Part shown: in pieces, positions 45,611-54,689 of the stretch
How the letters are laid out: the number at the start of each line of letters is the position of its first letter
Numbering within the stretch: position 1 is the first letter of the stretch
NCBI GenBank assembly: GCA_023442525.1
Contig: JAEZZA010000010.1
Coordinates: 1-64,000 of the forward strand
Direction of reading: 5' to 3'
Length of the DNA: 64,000 nt
Source: Bacteroidota bacterium
Lineage (GTDB): Bacteria > Bacteroidota > Bacteroidia > Bacteroidales > UBA10428
The notes under the pieces: generated by a model
The model's input: only the letters and a program-made list of their open reading frames with translations
Told to the model about the DNA's origin: nothing
The model's database searches: none
Made by a program: the position numbers and the translations under genes

Positions 45611-46513
45611 CTATAAGCTTATTAACTTATTGCGAACCTTTTCCGTTGTATTAACTATATTGTTAAGGAGTTCAGGAGAAATTTCCACGATACTCTCGTC
45701 ACCTCCAACAATGGTTAGAACTCCGTCAACTTCTTCCATCCTTGGCTCTCCTTTCTTTGTATAGATCACCACAGAACTGAAATAATCTTTCAGTTGCTGC
45801 AAATCATCGAGGAGTCCTGCGTACTGCTTATCCTTCCTGTATTTATCAAGAATCAGCATGAGCTGGTCGAGCGTAAGTTTCTGTTCGCCTATTCGTTCGG
45901 CAAGTGCCTGGTTGGGAGTTGCCTTGTGTACCTGGGTTGCAAGATACAAACCCTCAATCCACACGCCGGTAACCATCAGCGCACTAAGATTTGTACGGTT
46001 ATTGGTATGCAGGTACTTATCCATCTGGTTAAAGCTATGAACAGAGATGTACATCAGTGAGTCCAGGTTCTTGCTGTTTGTAGCAAGCCGTTTAAGCATC
46101 ATAAAGTCGAAGAACTGCCCTACCTTAATTGCATCGGAGAGGGTTTTTATGGCTGTGAGATAATCCACAACAGCCGAAGTTTTATTGTACATATTCAGAT
46201 AACCCAGGTCGGCTGCATAAATACCCAAATTTAACGACTGCTGAAAACTCGTGGTGAGGTTTCCAACCCTGTCGGTTGATGAAATGTACTTATTCGAAAA
46301 GGGCACTCCCAGGTCCTTGATCATGGCTGCCATCTCAACGGGCGAAGAAATGTTCTGGACGATATTTTGCATTACTTCCTCCGAAATATCCACGCCTTCA
46401 TTCAGAACTGAATCTGGAATTTCTCCTCCAAATGTATCTTTTTGGCCTCCTGATTTACAGGATCCGGCAGCGATTACCAGAGTTAATAAGGTAACGACAA
46501 ATAATTTGGGCAT
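45611..46513 (-). CDS. Lipoprotein of unknown function
   Basis: A 300-residue lipoprotein with lipobox AGSC (Cys19 from ATG 46513; a TTG 24 bases upstream is less likely). The mature part is mostly helical, with SSPVEMAAMIKDLGVPFSNK, LNLGIYAADLGYLNMYNK and DYLTAIKTLSDAIKVGQFFD, and a late TKKGEPRMEEVDGVLTIVGG hairpin. I do not recognise a named domain. It lies just after the transporter fusion (51-base gap) on the same strand and could be a periplasmic partner of it, which is inference only. Confidence 0.78.
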   Translation of the reverse strand: MPKLFVVTLLTLVIAAGSCKSGGQKDTFGGEIPDSVLNEGVDISEEVMQNIVQNISSPVEMAAMIKDLGVPFSNKYISSTDRVGNLTTSFQQSLNLGIYAADLGYLNMYNKTSAVVDYLTAIKTLSDAIKVGQFFDFMMLKRLATNSKNLDSLMYISVHSFNQMDKYLHTNNRTNLSALMVTGVWIEGLYLATQVHKATPNQALAERIGEQKLTLDQLMLILDKYRKDKQYAGLLDDLQQLKDYFSSVVIYTKKGEPRMEEVDGVLTIVGGDESIVEISPELLNNIVNTTEKVRNKLISL

Positions 46514-46563
46514 AGTATTAAATATTTTATTCAACAATTTTATAAAACGGATACGTTTTGATT

Positions 46564-49500
46564 TTATACTTTCCTCTTAAAACGTTCACTGAAATTAATA
46601 AGTTTCAATAACCACTCATAATATAGCGATATGTATAAAATAATGGTTAAAAGCCAGATGAATACCATGTTGTACCAGTATGTATCAAAGGTCTTTCCCA
46701 GGAAAGGCTTTGATGGCGAGTAAAAATGAGTCCGCAGGGTCAGAGCAGATTTTACGTACGGATCCTGGTAAATGGGATCGTAATGTTGCACCAGCTGATG
46801 GTCGTATTCAAGTATCTTGTTCTTCTCAAACACCTTTCGTACAATATCCGAAACTCCCTCGTTGTGATAATTATCTCTTAATTCATCCCAGGCATCCGGG
46901 TCGCGGTCGAGATAGAAATTAAAATAATTATCCTTCTGCCGGCTCACTACTTCGAATCGTTTTCCATAATAGCTGTCGAGTGCCTTCAGATAATCAGCCA
47001 CCAGAGCTGATGTTTCCATATTGAATTTGCCTGGTACCAGGTTTTCGATATGTGCAAAGGCAGGAACATCTTTATTAAGTACCGATTCCTTTGCCACTTC
47101 GTTGGCAATTACCTGTAAATCACCTGCCGCCATGGCAATAACGCTGGTATTGCTCAGTTCGTTGTTTATTCTTTCGAGTCGCTCGGTAAGTTCCGGAAGC
47201 CAGTACACCTTTTTAAAGTCGCTCTGGCTCTCTTCTTTTTCGAGTTCATAAAGCTTCGATTTCATGAACTTGTTATCCTTGAACTGGTGAACCATCAAGG
47301 CTTCGTACGACCATTTGGTTACCATGAATTCGGCAATCACCGGAACTTTATCAATCCTGCTGACATTGCGGTTCAGTTTGTCGAAGCTGAACATTGCGCC
47401 GCTGAGTATCATCATAGGAATCATTACCAGCGGGATGAGAATGTAAATGGTTACGGCAGAATTAAACGAAGCCGATATGTTAAGGCCCAGAATATTGGCA
47501 AATGCAGCCGTTGAGAAAAGGGCGAACCAGTAGATAAAACCCATGTCGCGTATGCCGAGAATTGAATTGGCGACAATAACAAATAACAAGGCCTGTATGG
47601 CAGAGATGGTAAATAGAATGATGACTTTTGAAATCAGGTAACTTGAGCGTGAAAGGTTCAGAAACCGTTCGCGTTTCAATATCTTCCGGTCGCGGAATAT
47701 TTCTTCTGCACTTACCGTGAGGCCCAGGAATAATGCAACGATAAGGGCCATGAAAATATAAATGGGTATGTTCTCATTAACCCTGAAGATATATTCCCTG
47801 GAATTCGGGTTTTCGATATAGCGGATAATATACGACAGGATGAAGCCGAGAACAGGCGCTTCAAGCAAACTTAGTGCAACATACTGCTTGTTGCTTATCT
47901 TCGAAAAGAAATCACGGCTGGTATAGATCCGAAGCTGATTTAACCATCCGGGTATTTTCAGGTTTTTTGGAGGAGAATCTTCGCCCGACTTCAGTTCCTC
48001 GTAAGGAACAAGTTCTTTATAATGGCCGTGCCATTCCTGCGGCGATACTTTACGGTTATCGGTGTAATTACCGAATTCGTCAACAACCCGGGCTTCTATT
48101 ATGTTGAAGATCAGTTCGGGGTTCACATTACCACAGGAGGGGCATTCGCCTACATCACTGTTGATCTGGGCGTCAAGCTTTTTAAAATACATGACAGCCT
48201 CTACCGGGTTGCCGTAGTAAATCAGATATCCGCCCGTGTCGAGAATGATCATTCTGTCGAACATTTTGTAGATCTCCGATGAGGGCTGATGGATCACTAC
48301 AAATATGAGTTTACCTTTCAGTGCAAGCTCACGCAACAGGTCCATTACATTTTCGGAATCGCGCGAGGATAATCCCGACGTGGGTTCATCCACAAAAAGT
48401 ATAGAAGGTTCCCTGATCAGTTCAAGCGCTATATTCAGCCTTTTTCGCTGTCCGCCGCTGATTGTTTTCTTCATGGGTGAACCTACCTTCAGGTCCTTCC
48501 TGTCGTATAACCCCAGGTTCTGAAGTGTTTTCACCACAAGCGAGTCAATCTCTTCTTCGGATTTATCTTTAAAACAAAGCTTTGCGTTGTAATATAGATT
48601 TTCATAAACGGTGAGTTCCTCAATCAGTAAATCGTCCTGGGGAACCAGACCGATAACTCCTTCAAGTTTTTCGCGTTCCTTATGCAGGTCAATATTGTTA
48701 ATCAGAACTTCACCCTGTGAGGGAGGCTCAACACCACACAATACATTCAGTAATGTGGTTTTGCCCGCTCCGCTGGCTCCCATTATTCCGATAAGACGTC
48801 CATGGGTTTCCGAGAAGCTTATATCCTTGATCCCTATGTTACCATTGGGAAACTTATATTCAATATTTCGGGCAACGTAGGCAATCTGGCTGGCGAGCAT
48901 GTCGGCCATGAAATGAGCCACTACGTCGCTGTAATAAACCGGGGCGCCTTTGGGAAGCTTAACCGTGCTGCCATTGGCAAACAGGTATATCCGGTCGTTA
49001 CGGATAGGCAGACCGTTAAGGAACAGGTCTTCGGTCCCGGTGTATTTCAAAAAGTACAGATCCACGCTGGTGATCTTCAGAACAAAAATTTTGCCCTCAA
49101 GATGCTTGGTGAGTATAAGTTTGGCGTTCTGCGGAACAACATCGTTGTTGTCCGCAATAACCAGCATATTGGAACTATCAAGCTCTTGTATTTCATTACA
49201 GATAACAAACGACTGGATGTTGCTGAACTCATCCTTGTCGACCTTAAATACTTCGGCAACGGTATTAATAATCTGCATCCGCTGATCGGTAAATTTCCGG
49301 TCGGCGTTTACAATTTCAAATAACCTTACCAGAACAACAACTTTTTGTTTCTGGGTAAGAGTTTTATTGATCTTCCTGCATAACCCCAGAATCCTTACGG
49401 AGTCCTTAACCGATGTAAGTTTACGGATATTCTTTTCTTCCTTTTCCTCCTTGTCTTCATCTTTTTCATCTTCGGAGGTTTCAAGCCCGCTGTACTGCCT

Positions 49501-49653
49501 GAAAAGCTGGAAATACTCGCGTACTTTTTCCTCGTTCAGCTGTTGCTGAAGGAAATTTCTCACATATTCCATCTGTGTGGTTTCTACGCCCTCATCCTGT
49601 TTTGCAATTATTGCAAACAGTTGCATCAGCGCTTTGAGAATCTCTTCACTCAT
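46564..49653 (-). CDS. TerB-like / FHA-like / ABCG-type transporter fusion
   Basis: A 1029-residue protein. Residues ~1-145 contain a helical TerB-like domain (ALMQLFAIIAKQDEGVETTQ) split by an acidic D/E/K-rich insert near residues 59-74. Residues ~150-250 form an FHA-like beta domain (GTEDLFLNGLPIRNDRIYLF). An ABC ATPase follows: Walker A GASGAGKTT (292-300), LSGGQ-like signature TISGGQRKRLN, Walker B ILFVDEPTSGLSS. A linker holds CPSCGN. The C-terminal half has about six membrane segments in two groups separated by a ~200-residue soluble insert. The ATPase-before-membrane order resembles ABCG/White half-transporters. FHA domains bind phosphothreonine, which fits the adjacent Thr-phosphorylation genes. 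Substrate unknown. Confidence 0.82.
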   Translation of the reverse strand: MSEEILKALMQLFAIIAKQDEGVETTQMEYVRNFLQQQLNEEKVREYFQLFRQYSGLETSEDEKDEDKEEKEEKNIRKLTSVKDSVRILGLCRKINKTLTQKQKVVVLVRLFEIVNADRKFTDQRMQIINTVAEVFKVDKDEFSNIQSFVICNEIQELDSSNMLVIADNNDVVPQNAKLILTKHLEGKIFVLKITSVDLYFLKYTGTEDLFLNGLPIRNDRIYLFANGSTVKLPKGAPVYYSDVVAHFMADMLASQIAYVARNIEYKFPNGNIGIKDISFSETHGRLIGIMGASGAGKTTLLNVLCGVEPPSQGEVLINNIDLHKEREKLEGVIGLVPQDDLLIEELTVYENLYYNAKLCFKDKSEEEIDSLVVKTLQNLGLYDRKDLKVGSPMKKTISGGQRKRLNIALELIREPSILFVDEPTSGLSSRDSENVMDLLRELALKGKLIFVVIHQPSSEIYKMFDRMIILDTGGYLIYYGNPVEAVMYFKKLDAQINSDVGECPSCGNVNPELIFNIIEARVVDEFGNYTDNRKVSPQEWHGHYKELVPYEELKSGEDSPPKNLKIPGWLNQLRIYTSRDFFSKISNKQYVALSLLEAPVLGFILSYIIRYIENPNSREYIFRVNENIPIYIFMALIVALFLGLTVSAEEIFRDRKILKRERFLNLSRSSYLISKVIILFTISAIQALLFVIVANSILGIRDMGFIYWFALFSTAAFANILGLNISASFNSAVTIYILIPLVMIPMMILSGAMFSFDKLNRNVSRIDKVPVIAEFMVTKWSYEALMVHQFKDNKFMKSKLYELEKEESQSDFKKVYWLPELTERLERINNELSNTSVIAMAAGDLQVIANEVAKESVLNKDVPAFAHIENLVPGKFNMETSALVADYLKALDSYYGKRFEVVSRQKDNYFNFYLDRDPDAWDELRDNYHNEGVSDIVRKVFEKNKILEYDHQLVQHYDPIYQDPYVKSALTLRTHFYSPSKPFLGKTFDTYWYNMVFIWLLTIILYISLYYEWLLKLINFSERFKRKV

Positions 49654-49710
49654 TCAGAACGGGGTTGTGAGAAATGTGAATACCAGGGTTAATTATGAAA
49701 TCCGTATCGA

Positions 49711-50085
49711 TTAATAAGGCACCTGTTCAAAAGGAACATCAACGATATCCGAATACTCTTCGCCGGCCTCGGCCATATCTTCGTCATCTTCGGGATAATG
49801 CCATTTGATAAGGACATCCTGACCCTTCTCGTGCATTTCTTCGAGCTTCATCAGTATATCGAGCAGAAGCTTGGAAGAAGCGGTATTAAAGTAAGTAAGC
49901 TTAAAATTGAATACCGTTTTGCTGTTCGGGTGTTCAGAGTATTCGTTGAGCCAGTTGAGTACAGGCTCGTAAAATGCGCTGACATCCTCGGGTAATGAAC
50001 GGCCGCTGATCTCAAAGATTTCATTCTCTGCGTCCAGCATTATTTTGGGTGTATCTTCGGTCCCTTGAATTTTAATGGTTTCCAT
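49711..50085 (-). CDS. SiaC-like regulatory phosphoprotein (DUF1987)
   Basis: A 124-residue protein of the DUF1987/SiaC family, with a fold like anti-sigma-factor antagonists. The N-terminus is KIQGTEDTPKIMLDAENEIF. The segment LTYFNTASSKLLLDILMKLE carries Thr68, which aligns with the threonine phosphorylated in Pseudomonas SiaC. That protein, in unphosphorylated form, binds and activates a diguanylate cyclase; no GGDEF protein is encoded in this window. It sits 17 bases after the SiaB-like gene and 57 bases before the transporter fusion, so the target could be the transporter's N-terminal domains; that is inference. Confidence 0.88.
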   Translation of the reverse strand: METIKIQGTEDTPKIMLDAENEIFEISGRSLPEDVSAFYEPVLNWLNEYSEHPNSKTVFNFKLTYFNTASSKLLLDILMKLEEMHEKGQDVLIKWHYPEDDEDMAEAGEEYSDIVDVPFEQVPY

Positions 50086-50102
50086 ATCTGCTAGTTGTTT
50101 TT

Positions 50103-50684
50103 TTAGATTTCTGACCTTGAAATAGTTGATGTTAAAAGGAAAAACGATGTATCATCTGATATCGGCAGGAAATGGTATTCCAGTTCCTTGTTGGTTTTTC
50201 TCTTAATATCAATGAAACCCAGACCTGCTCCGCCTTTTTCAGAAAGCCGGCCTTCCTTCATCTGCTTCTTGTATAATTCTTTCAGCTCCTCCTTATCCAT
50301 CCTGTTGATATTCTCGAGCAACTCAGTCAGGTACTCTATCTTATCGTTTTCAACAGCATTTCCGGTAGTTACAGAATATTCATCCTCGCCTTTGCTGACC
50401 AGGAATATTCCCCTGCCCGAAAACAAATAGTCGTTCGACGTAAAATCATCGGCATGTTTACTGATATTCTGCAGACACTCAACCATGACGTGAAAGACCT
50501 TACGCTGAACTGAATTCGGTTCGTCTTCTTTTGACATGTTTGATTCGGTGAGAGATGTAAATGCCTTAGTGATCTGATGGGTTATTTCACCTTCATACAC
50601 CAGGGTAATCTCATGGGCTTTCATCGATTTATAGAATTCATAAACAAATTCCAGAAAGCCTTTCACATCTTTTTTGTTATCCAT
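50103..50684 (-). CDS. SiaB-like protein kinase
   Basis: A 193-residue SiaB-family protein (DUF6272) with a GHKL-type fold: VMVECLQNISKHAD is the N-box, GRGIFLVSKGEDEY and SVTTGN lie in the core, and KGGAGLGFIDIKRKT is the glycine-rich G-box. In Pseudomonas SiaB phosphorylates SiaC on threonine, and the SiaA phosphatase reverses it. Here the same three components are adjacent, in the order SiaA-like, SiaB-like, SiaC-like, with 27- and 17-base gaps, so a partner switch is well supported. A related orphan copy is at 30086. Confidence 0.88.
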   Translation of the reverse strand: MDNKKDVKGFLEFVYEFYKSMKAHEITLVYEGEITHQITKAFTSLTESNMSKEDEPNSVQRKVFHVMVECLQNISKHADDFTSNDYLFSGRGIFLVSKGEDEYSVTTGNAVENDKIEYLTELLENINRMDKEELKELYKKQMKEGRLSEKGGAGLGFIDIKRKTNKELEYHFLPISDDTSFFLLTSTISRSEI

Positions 50685-50711
50685 TGGTAATTGGTTTATA
50701 ATACAATATTA

Positions 50712-53333
50712 CTAAAATTCAATGCCAATAAGTAAAACATCATCTATTTGTTTCCCTTCTCCACGCCACTGTTCAAAGTCTTCAGAAAACAGTGTACTGT
50801 ATTTCTCAATAGGCAGTTTGCTATTTGATAAAATCAGTTCACGAATCCGTTTCGGTGAATACTTCTTGTCTTCACTGCCACCCAACTGATCAGGCAAACC
50901 ATCAGAGAAGAAGAAGAATTTATCGCCTCTTTTAAGTTTAATCACATAATTGGTAAACTTTTCCTCCTCTTTTTTACGGTGTGGTATTCCGCCTATTGCC
51001 TTACGATCGCCTTTGTACTCCAGCAATTCACCGTCTCTCAGGTGATAAAGCGGTCGATGCGCACCGGCAAACTGTAATTCTTTCTCCAGGTAGTTGATCT
51101 TACAAAACGCTATATCCATCCCGTCTCTGGCTTCAGCTTCTTCGGTATCCTGTTTAAGGGTTTTCCTTACTCCGTCGTGCAACATATCGCAAACATCCGC
51201 TGCTGTCATATCACGGTCGTGATCAACAATATTATTGAGAATGAAGTATCCTACAAACGAAAGTAAGGCTCCGGGAACACCATGCCCCGTACAGTCAACA
51301 GCAGCAATAAAGATATCGTTTCCCCTGTGGAAGAACCACGGAAAGTCGCCACTGACCACATCCCTGGGTTTATAATAAATGAACGATTTCGGCAGGTATT
51401 CACGTACTGTACGAATGTCGGGCAGGATTGACGTCTGAATACGCTGTGCGTAGTTGATTGAATCTTCGATTTTCCGGTTCTTATCCTGGATTTCAATTTC
51501 AATCTGTTTGGCTTCGGTTATATCATGACCGACGAATAGTATGGTTTCCAGTTCGTTTTCGTTGAACTCCGGAATAGCGGCGAAGCTCATGATCCTGTCG
51601 GTCTTAACCCCGTCGATTTCTGCCGGTACGGTGATTTCGGCGGAAGTTTTATTGGGATATGACTTTATGGTATCGATGGTTTCCCTGAAATAATGATCAA
51701 GGGTTTCAGAGATCCGGATTTCCCCGAGGGTCTTATTAATAAGATCTTTCGGGTCGATATTCATAAAGCTGCTAACCACGGGGTTTGCATAAAAGAACTG
51801 TCCTGAAGTATTCAACCTGATAATCAGGTCGAGCGAATTTTCCGAAAGTGCCTGCATCTTGCTCTTGAGACGTTCCTCTCGTTCAGCGCGTTTTCTTTCG
51901 GTGATATCGGTTGAGTTTATAATAATACCCTGTATGGCAGGATCATCGAGCAGGTTACGACCGGTGGCCTCAAGGAATATCTTCTGCCCGTTTTTCTTCA
52001 TATAGGTATACTGGATGGTCACAGGTTCCGCAGGGTTGGCAAGCAGTTGCTTGAACATATTCCGCATGCTGGTTTCACCCTTCCTGGTGAGCCTGTCTAT
52101 ATCCTTGCCATGCATCATCTCTTCGGGTGTAAATCCGAGGATCTTTATCACCGACGGGCTTTCATACTTCATCACCATATTTTCATCGTAAATGGCAATG
52201 ATCTCCGATGCATTCTCCAGTAATGAGTACTGTCTCTTCTGGGCATTTTCAACTTCCTGGATCTGCCTTTCGAGATGCTCATTCGATTTTTTAAGTTCTT
52301 CCTGGGTGGCCCTCATCTCCTCGGCATTCTGACGAAGCTCTTCTTCATTTTCCTGAAGTTCGAGAGTCATTTGCTGTGATTCAATGAGCAGCTTTTCGGT
52401 GCGCTCGTTGGTTTTCAGGTTCGAGATTGTGCGGGCAATGATCTCTCCCAACTCCTTCAATAAAAGAATGGTGAGGTTGGGAATATGATCTTCAATTGAA
52501 GCAAACTCCATCACGCCCTGCAGTTTCTCCTCAGTAATAAGGGGAATTAACAGGAGGCTCCTGGGTTTTTGATCACCCAGAATACCGGAAGTTACGGTTA
52601 CATAATCGTCAGGAATCTCTGTCCGGTATATGTAATCCATTTCATAAGCACATTGTCCGATGAGTCCGTACCCAAGTTTAAACTCATTTTCAAAGTATTT
52701 TTTCCGGTTATATGCAAAGGTTGCTGCTGAGTTCAGCATCTTTGACTCTTCGTTATACAGGTATATGGCACCCTGTATTAACCGGGTATATTTTACAAGC
52801 GATTGAATGACCTGCGATGAAAGTTCGTCGGTCTTGTTATGCTGCCTGAGGATATGCGAGATCATTTCCTTGCCTTCGGCAATCCAGCTTTGTTCGGATT
52901 CTTTTTTCGAATTCTCAAGAAGGTTGTCACGCATAATCAGCAGCGATTCTGCGAGAATATCTCCTTCTGAATTTATGGCCAGTTCAGTCTGGTAATTTCC
53001 TTCGCCAATTTTCTTTGCAAAATCGGCCATTGCATTCAGCCGTACATCTCGGTCCCTGAGTTGCCGTGTGAATTCATTATGGCTTTGCAATCTTTTTTTA
53101 TCGATCAGGTAGGCACCGATAACAAGGACAAAAGGTGTTAAATCGATCAGATAGAGCAGGGGATTATTTTTATGAATGTCTCCTACGCCAATAAATGATA
53201 CATTAACCCTGAAACGGATGAATTCAACCGTCCATGCGAAAATCACAACAGAAAGTCCTCCCAGTAAAGCAATCAGAAAAGATTCCGACTTTACTATCGC
53301 AGAAAGTATACTATTTTTATTTTCCTCGTTCAT
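50712..53333 (-). CDS. SiaA-like membrane phosphatase: GAF, two PAS and SpoIIE (PP2C) domains
   Basis: An 873-residue protein. Two membrane segments (about residues 15-33 and 62-78) are followed by a HAMP-like/GAF region (GAF about 175-310), a coiled coil rich in ELRQNAEEMRATQEEL, two PAS domains (about 375-490 and 505-620), and a C-terminal SpoIIE/PP2C phosphatase. The phosphatase has SGDFPWFF and AVDCTGHGVPGA (metal-binding Asp residues), then DIAFCKI, AGAHRPLYHL and FFFSDGLPDQ. It would dephosphorylate the SiaC-like protein in response to signals sensed by its GAF/PAS domains. The canonical SGDFYW reads SGDFPW here. ATG 53333 overlaps the end of the next gene by 4 bases. Confidence 0.9.
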   Translation of the reverse strand: MNEENKNSILSAIVKSESFLIALLGGLSVVIFAWTVEFIRFRVNVSFIGVGDIHKNNPLLYLIDLTPFVLVIGAYLIDKKRLQSHNEFTRQLRDRDVRLNAMADFAKKIGEGNYQTELAINSEGDILAESLLIMRDNLLENSKKESEQSWIAEGKEMISHILRQHNKTDELSSQVIQSLVKYTRLIQGAIYLYNEESKMLNSAATFAYNRKKYFENEFKLGYGLIGQCAYEMDYIYRTEIPDDYVTVTSGILGDQKPRSLLLIPLITEEKLQGVMEFASIEDHIPNLTILLLKELGEIIARTISNLKTNERTEKLLIESQQMTLELQENEEELRQNAEEMRATQEELKKSNEHLERQIQEVENAQKRQYSLLENASEIIAIYDENMVMKYESPSVIKILGFTPEEMMHGKDIDRLTRKGETSMRNMFKQLLANPAEPVTIQYTYMKKNGQKIFLEATGRNLLDDPAIQGIIINSTDITERKRAEREERLKSKMQALSENSLDLIIRLNTSGQFFYANPVVSSFMNIDPKDLINKTLGEIRISETLDHYFRETIDTIKSYPNKTSAEITVPAEIDGVKTDRIMSFAAIPEFNENELETILFVGHDITEAKQIEIEIQDKNRKIEDSINYAQRIQTSILPDIRTVREYLPKSFIYYKPRDVVSGDFPWFFHRGNDIFIAAVDCTGHGVPGALLSFVGYFILNNIVDHDRDMTAADVCDMLHDGVRKTLKQDTEEAEARDGMDIAFCKINYLEKELQFAGAHRPLYHLRDGELLEYKGDRKAIGGIPHRKKEEEKFTNYVIKLKRGDKFFFFSDGLPDQLGGSEDKKYSPKRIRELILSNSKLPIEKYSTLFSEDFEQWRGEGKQIDDVLLIGIEF

Positions 53334-54118
53334 GATTTATCGGCAATGAACTTTTTAAGCTTTATACCTGCCTCAGACAATACCATTTCCATAATTTTCA
53401 GGTTTAAAGCATCGGGTTTTGCAAAGGTTGCAAGTTCAAGTATGGCAATGGTTTCATCTTTGAAAGGCACCGGAGCAAGTAACAGGCATTTTGGTGCCGA
53501 ACTACCCAATCCGGAGGATATACGGAAATAGTTCTCAGGAAGGTCGTAAACTACTTGTATGGATTTATCAATTACAACCTGGCTGGCAATGGTTTCTCCT
53601 TTTTTAAAGGGCTCTGGTTTCCGGTCGGTCAGGGCATACTCACCGCATGGTGTAAACACGGAACCTTCGGAAAGGATGTACATAACTCCCTGTACAATTC
53701 CCAATTCCCGGGCCAGGTTCGAAAGCAGCTTATTGCATAGTCCCGATGCCGAACGTGTGGCCTGAATTCCCGAAAGTATGGCTTCTGCTTTTTGTTTTAT
53801 ATCTTCTTCTTTTACCTGCTGATTATCCTCGTCTTTTTTCTTCTGCTCAAATTCCATGATCACCTGGTTTCTGCCGGATTCAAAGGCCTCCCTGATTTCA
53901 TTTTCATGCTGGTTGGCGTCAGATGATTTATAGGCCAGGTAAAAAAGTGCCAGTGCTGTTAAAAACAATACAATTAATAAAAATACCAGCAAACCTTCGT
54001 GTTTGACTTCAACCTGAAGCGATATATTCCAAAATACGCCCAGTGCGGCAAGCCATACTGTCATCAGTACGGATGCTGCCCAAATACTTAGTTTTCTGTA
54101 TTTACTCAGATATATCAT
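53330..54118 (-). CDS. Membrane-anchored GAF-domain protein
   Basis: A 262-residue protein: two membrane segments (about 10-32 and 41-63), a charged coiled coil (EFEQKKKDEDNQQVKEEDIK) and one GAF domain (about 110-258). The GAF domain parallels those of the SiaA-like phosphatase and the sensor at 55492: GVMYILSEG, ISSGLGSSAPKCLLLAPVPF and AILELATF. There is no output domain, so it may act as a sensing subunit for a neighbour. It ends in an ATGA-type overlap with the SiaA-like gene and starts 3 bases after cheB. Confidence 0.85.
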   Translation of the reverse strand: MIYLSKYRKLSIWAASVLMTVWLAALGVFWNISLQVEVKHEGLLVFLLIVLFLTALALFYLAYKSSDANQHENEIREAFESGRNQVIMEFEQKKKDEDNQQVKEEDIKQKAEAILSGIQATRSASGLCNKLLSNLARELGIVQGVMYILSEGSVFTPCGEYALTDRKPEPFKKGETIASQVVIDKSIQVVYDLPENYFRISSGLGSSAPKCLLLAPVPFKDETIAILELATFAKPDALNLKIMEMVLSEAGIKLKKFIADKS

Positions 54119-54121
54119 CGG

Positions 54122-54682
54122 TCATTTCAGCTTTTTAAGGTAGCTAATGATCTGTTCTGTGCTATATACGAAATCCACTTTAGTAAGTTGCAGGGCTGAT
54201 TGAGTCATAGTTTTCACTTCGCACTCATTCGGATCCTGAACAATGGCCACCCCTCCGTTATCGTGAACCTTTTTTAGTCCTAAAGCCCCGTCTTTATTTG
54301 CTCCCGAGAGGATAATACCAATTAGTTTCTCCCTGTAAGCATTGGCTGCTGTGATAAATGAAAGGTCGATGGATGGCCGGCTGTGGTTAACTGTTTCTTC
54401 GGTCGACAAAGCAATTCGGTTGGCCAGTTCCACATACATATGATAATTTGCCGGTGCCAGGTATGCCTTGCCCGGTTTTAAGGTTTCCTTATCAAAAGGT
54501 TCTTCAATGGGTATATTAGATTTAAGCGACAGAGCTTCAACAAATCCCGAGCGTATATGCTTGAGCCGGTGCAGGCAAAGCAGCAGAGGTATAGGGAAAT
54601 CCTTCGGTATAGAATTAAGAATTTTGGTAATCACCTGGAAACTCCCGGCAGAGCCGCCTATTATCACTGCTTTGTAATTCAT
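54122..54682 (-). CDS. Stand-alone CheB methylesterase domain
   Basis: A 186-residue protein equal to the catalytic domain of CheB, without the receiver domain. The Ser-His-Asp pattern is visible in VIIGGSAGSFQ, CLHRLKHIRSGF and ILSGANKDGALGLKK; the last motif departs slightly from the usual GMG.DGA. CheB removes methyl groups from receptor glutamates and deamidates glutamines. No receptor with methylation helices is encoded here, so the substrate is unclear. Start: ATG at 54682, 8 bases after the upstream gene's stop; upstream residues in this frame belong to the overlapping cheR-like gene. Confidence 0.87.
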   Translation of the reverse strand: MNYKAVIIGGSAGSFQVITKILNSIPKDFPIPLLLCLHRLKHIRSGFVEALSLKSNIPIEEPFDKETLKPGKAYLAPANYHMYVELANRIALSTEETVNHSRPSIDLSFITAANAYREKLIGIILSGANKDGALGLKKVHDNGGVAIVQDPNECEVKTMTQSALQLTKVDFVYSTEQIISYLKKLK

Positions 54683-54689
54683 TCTCAGG

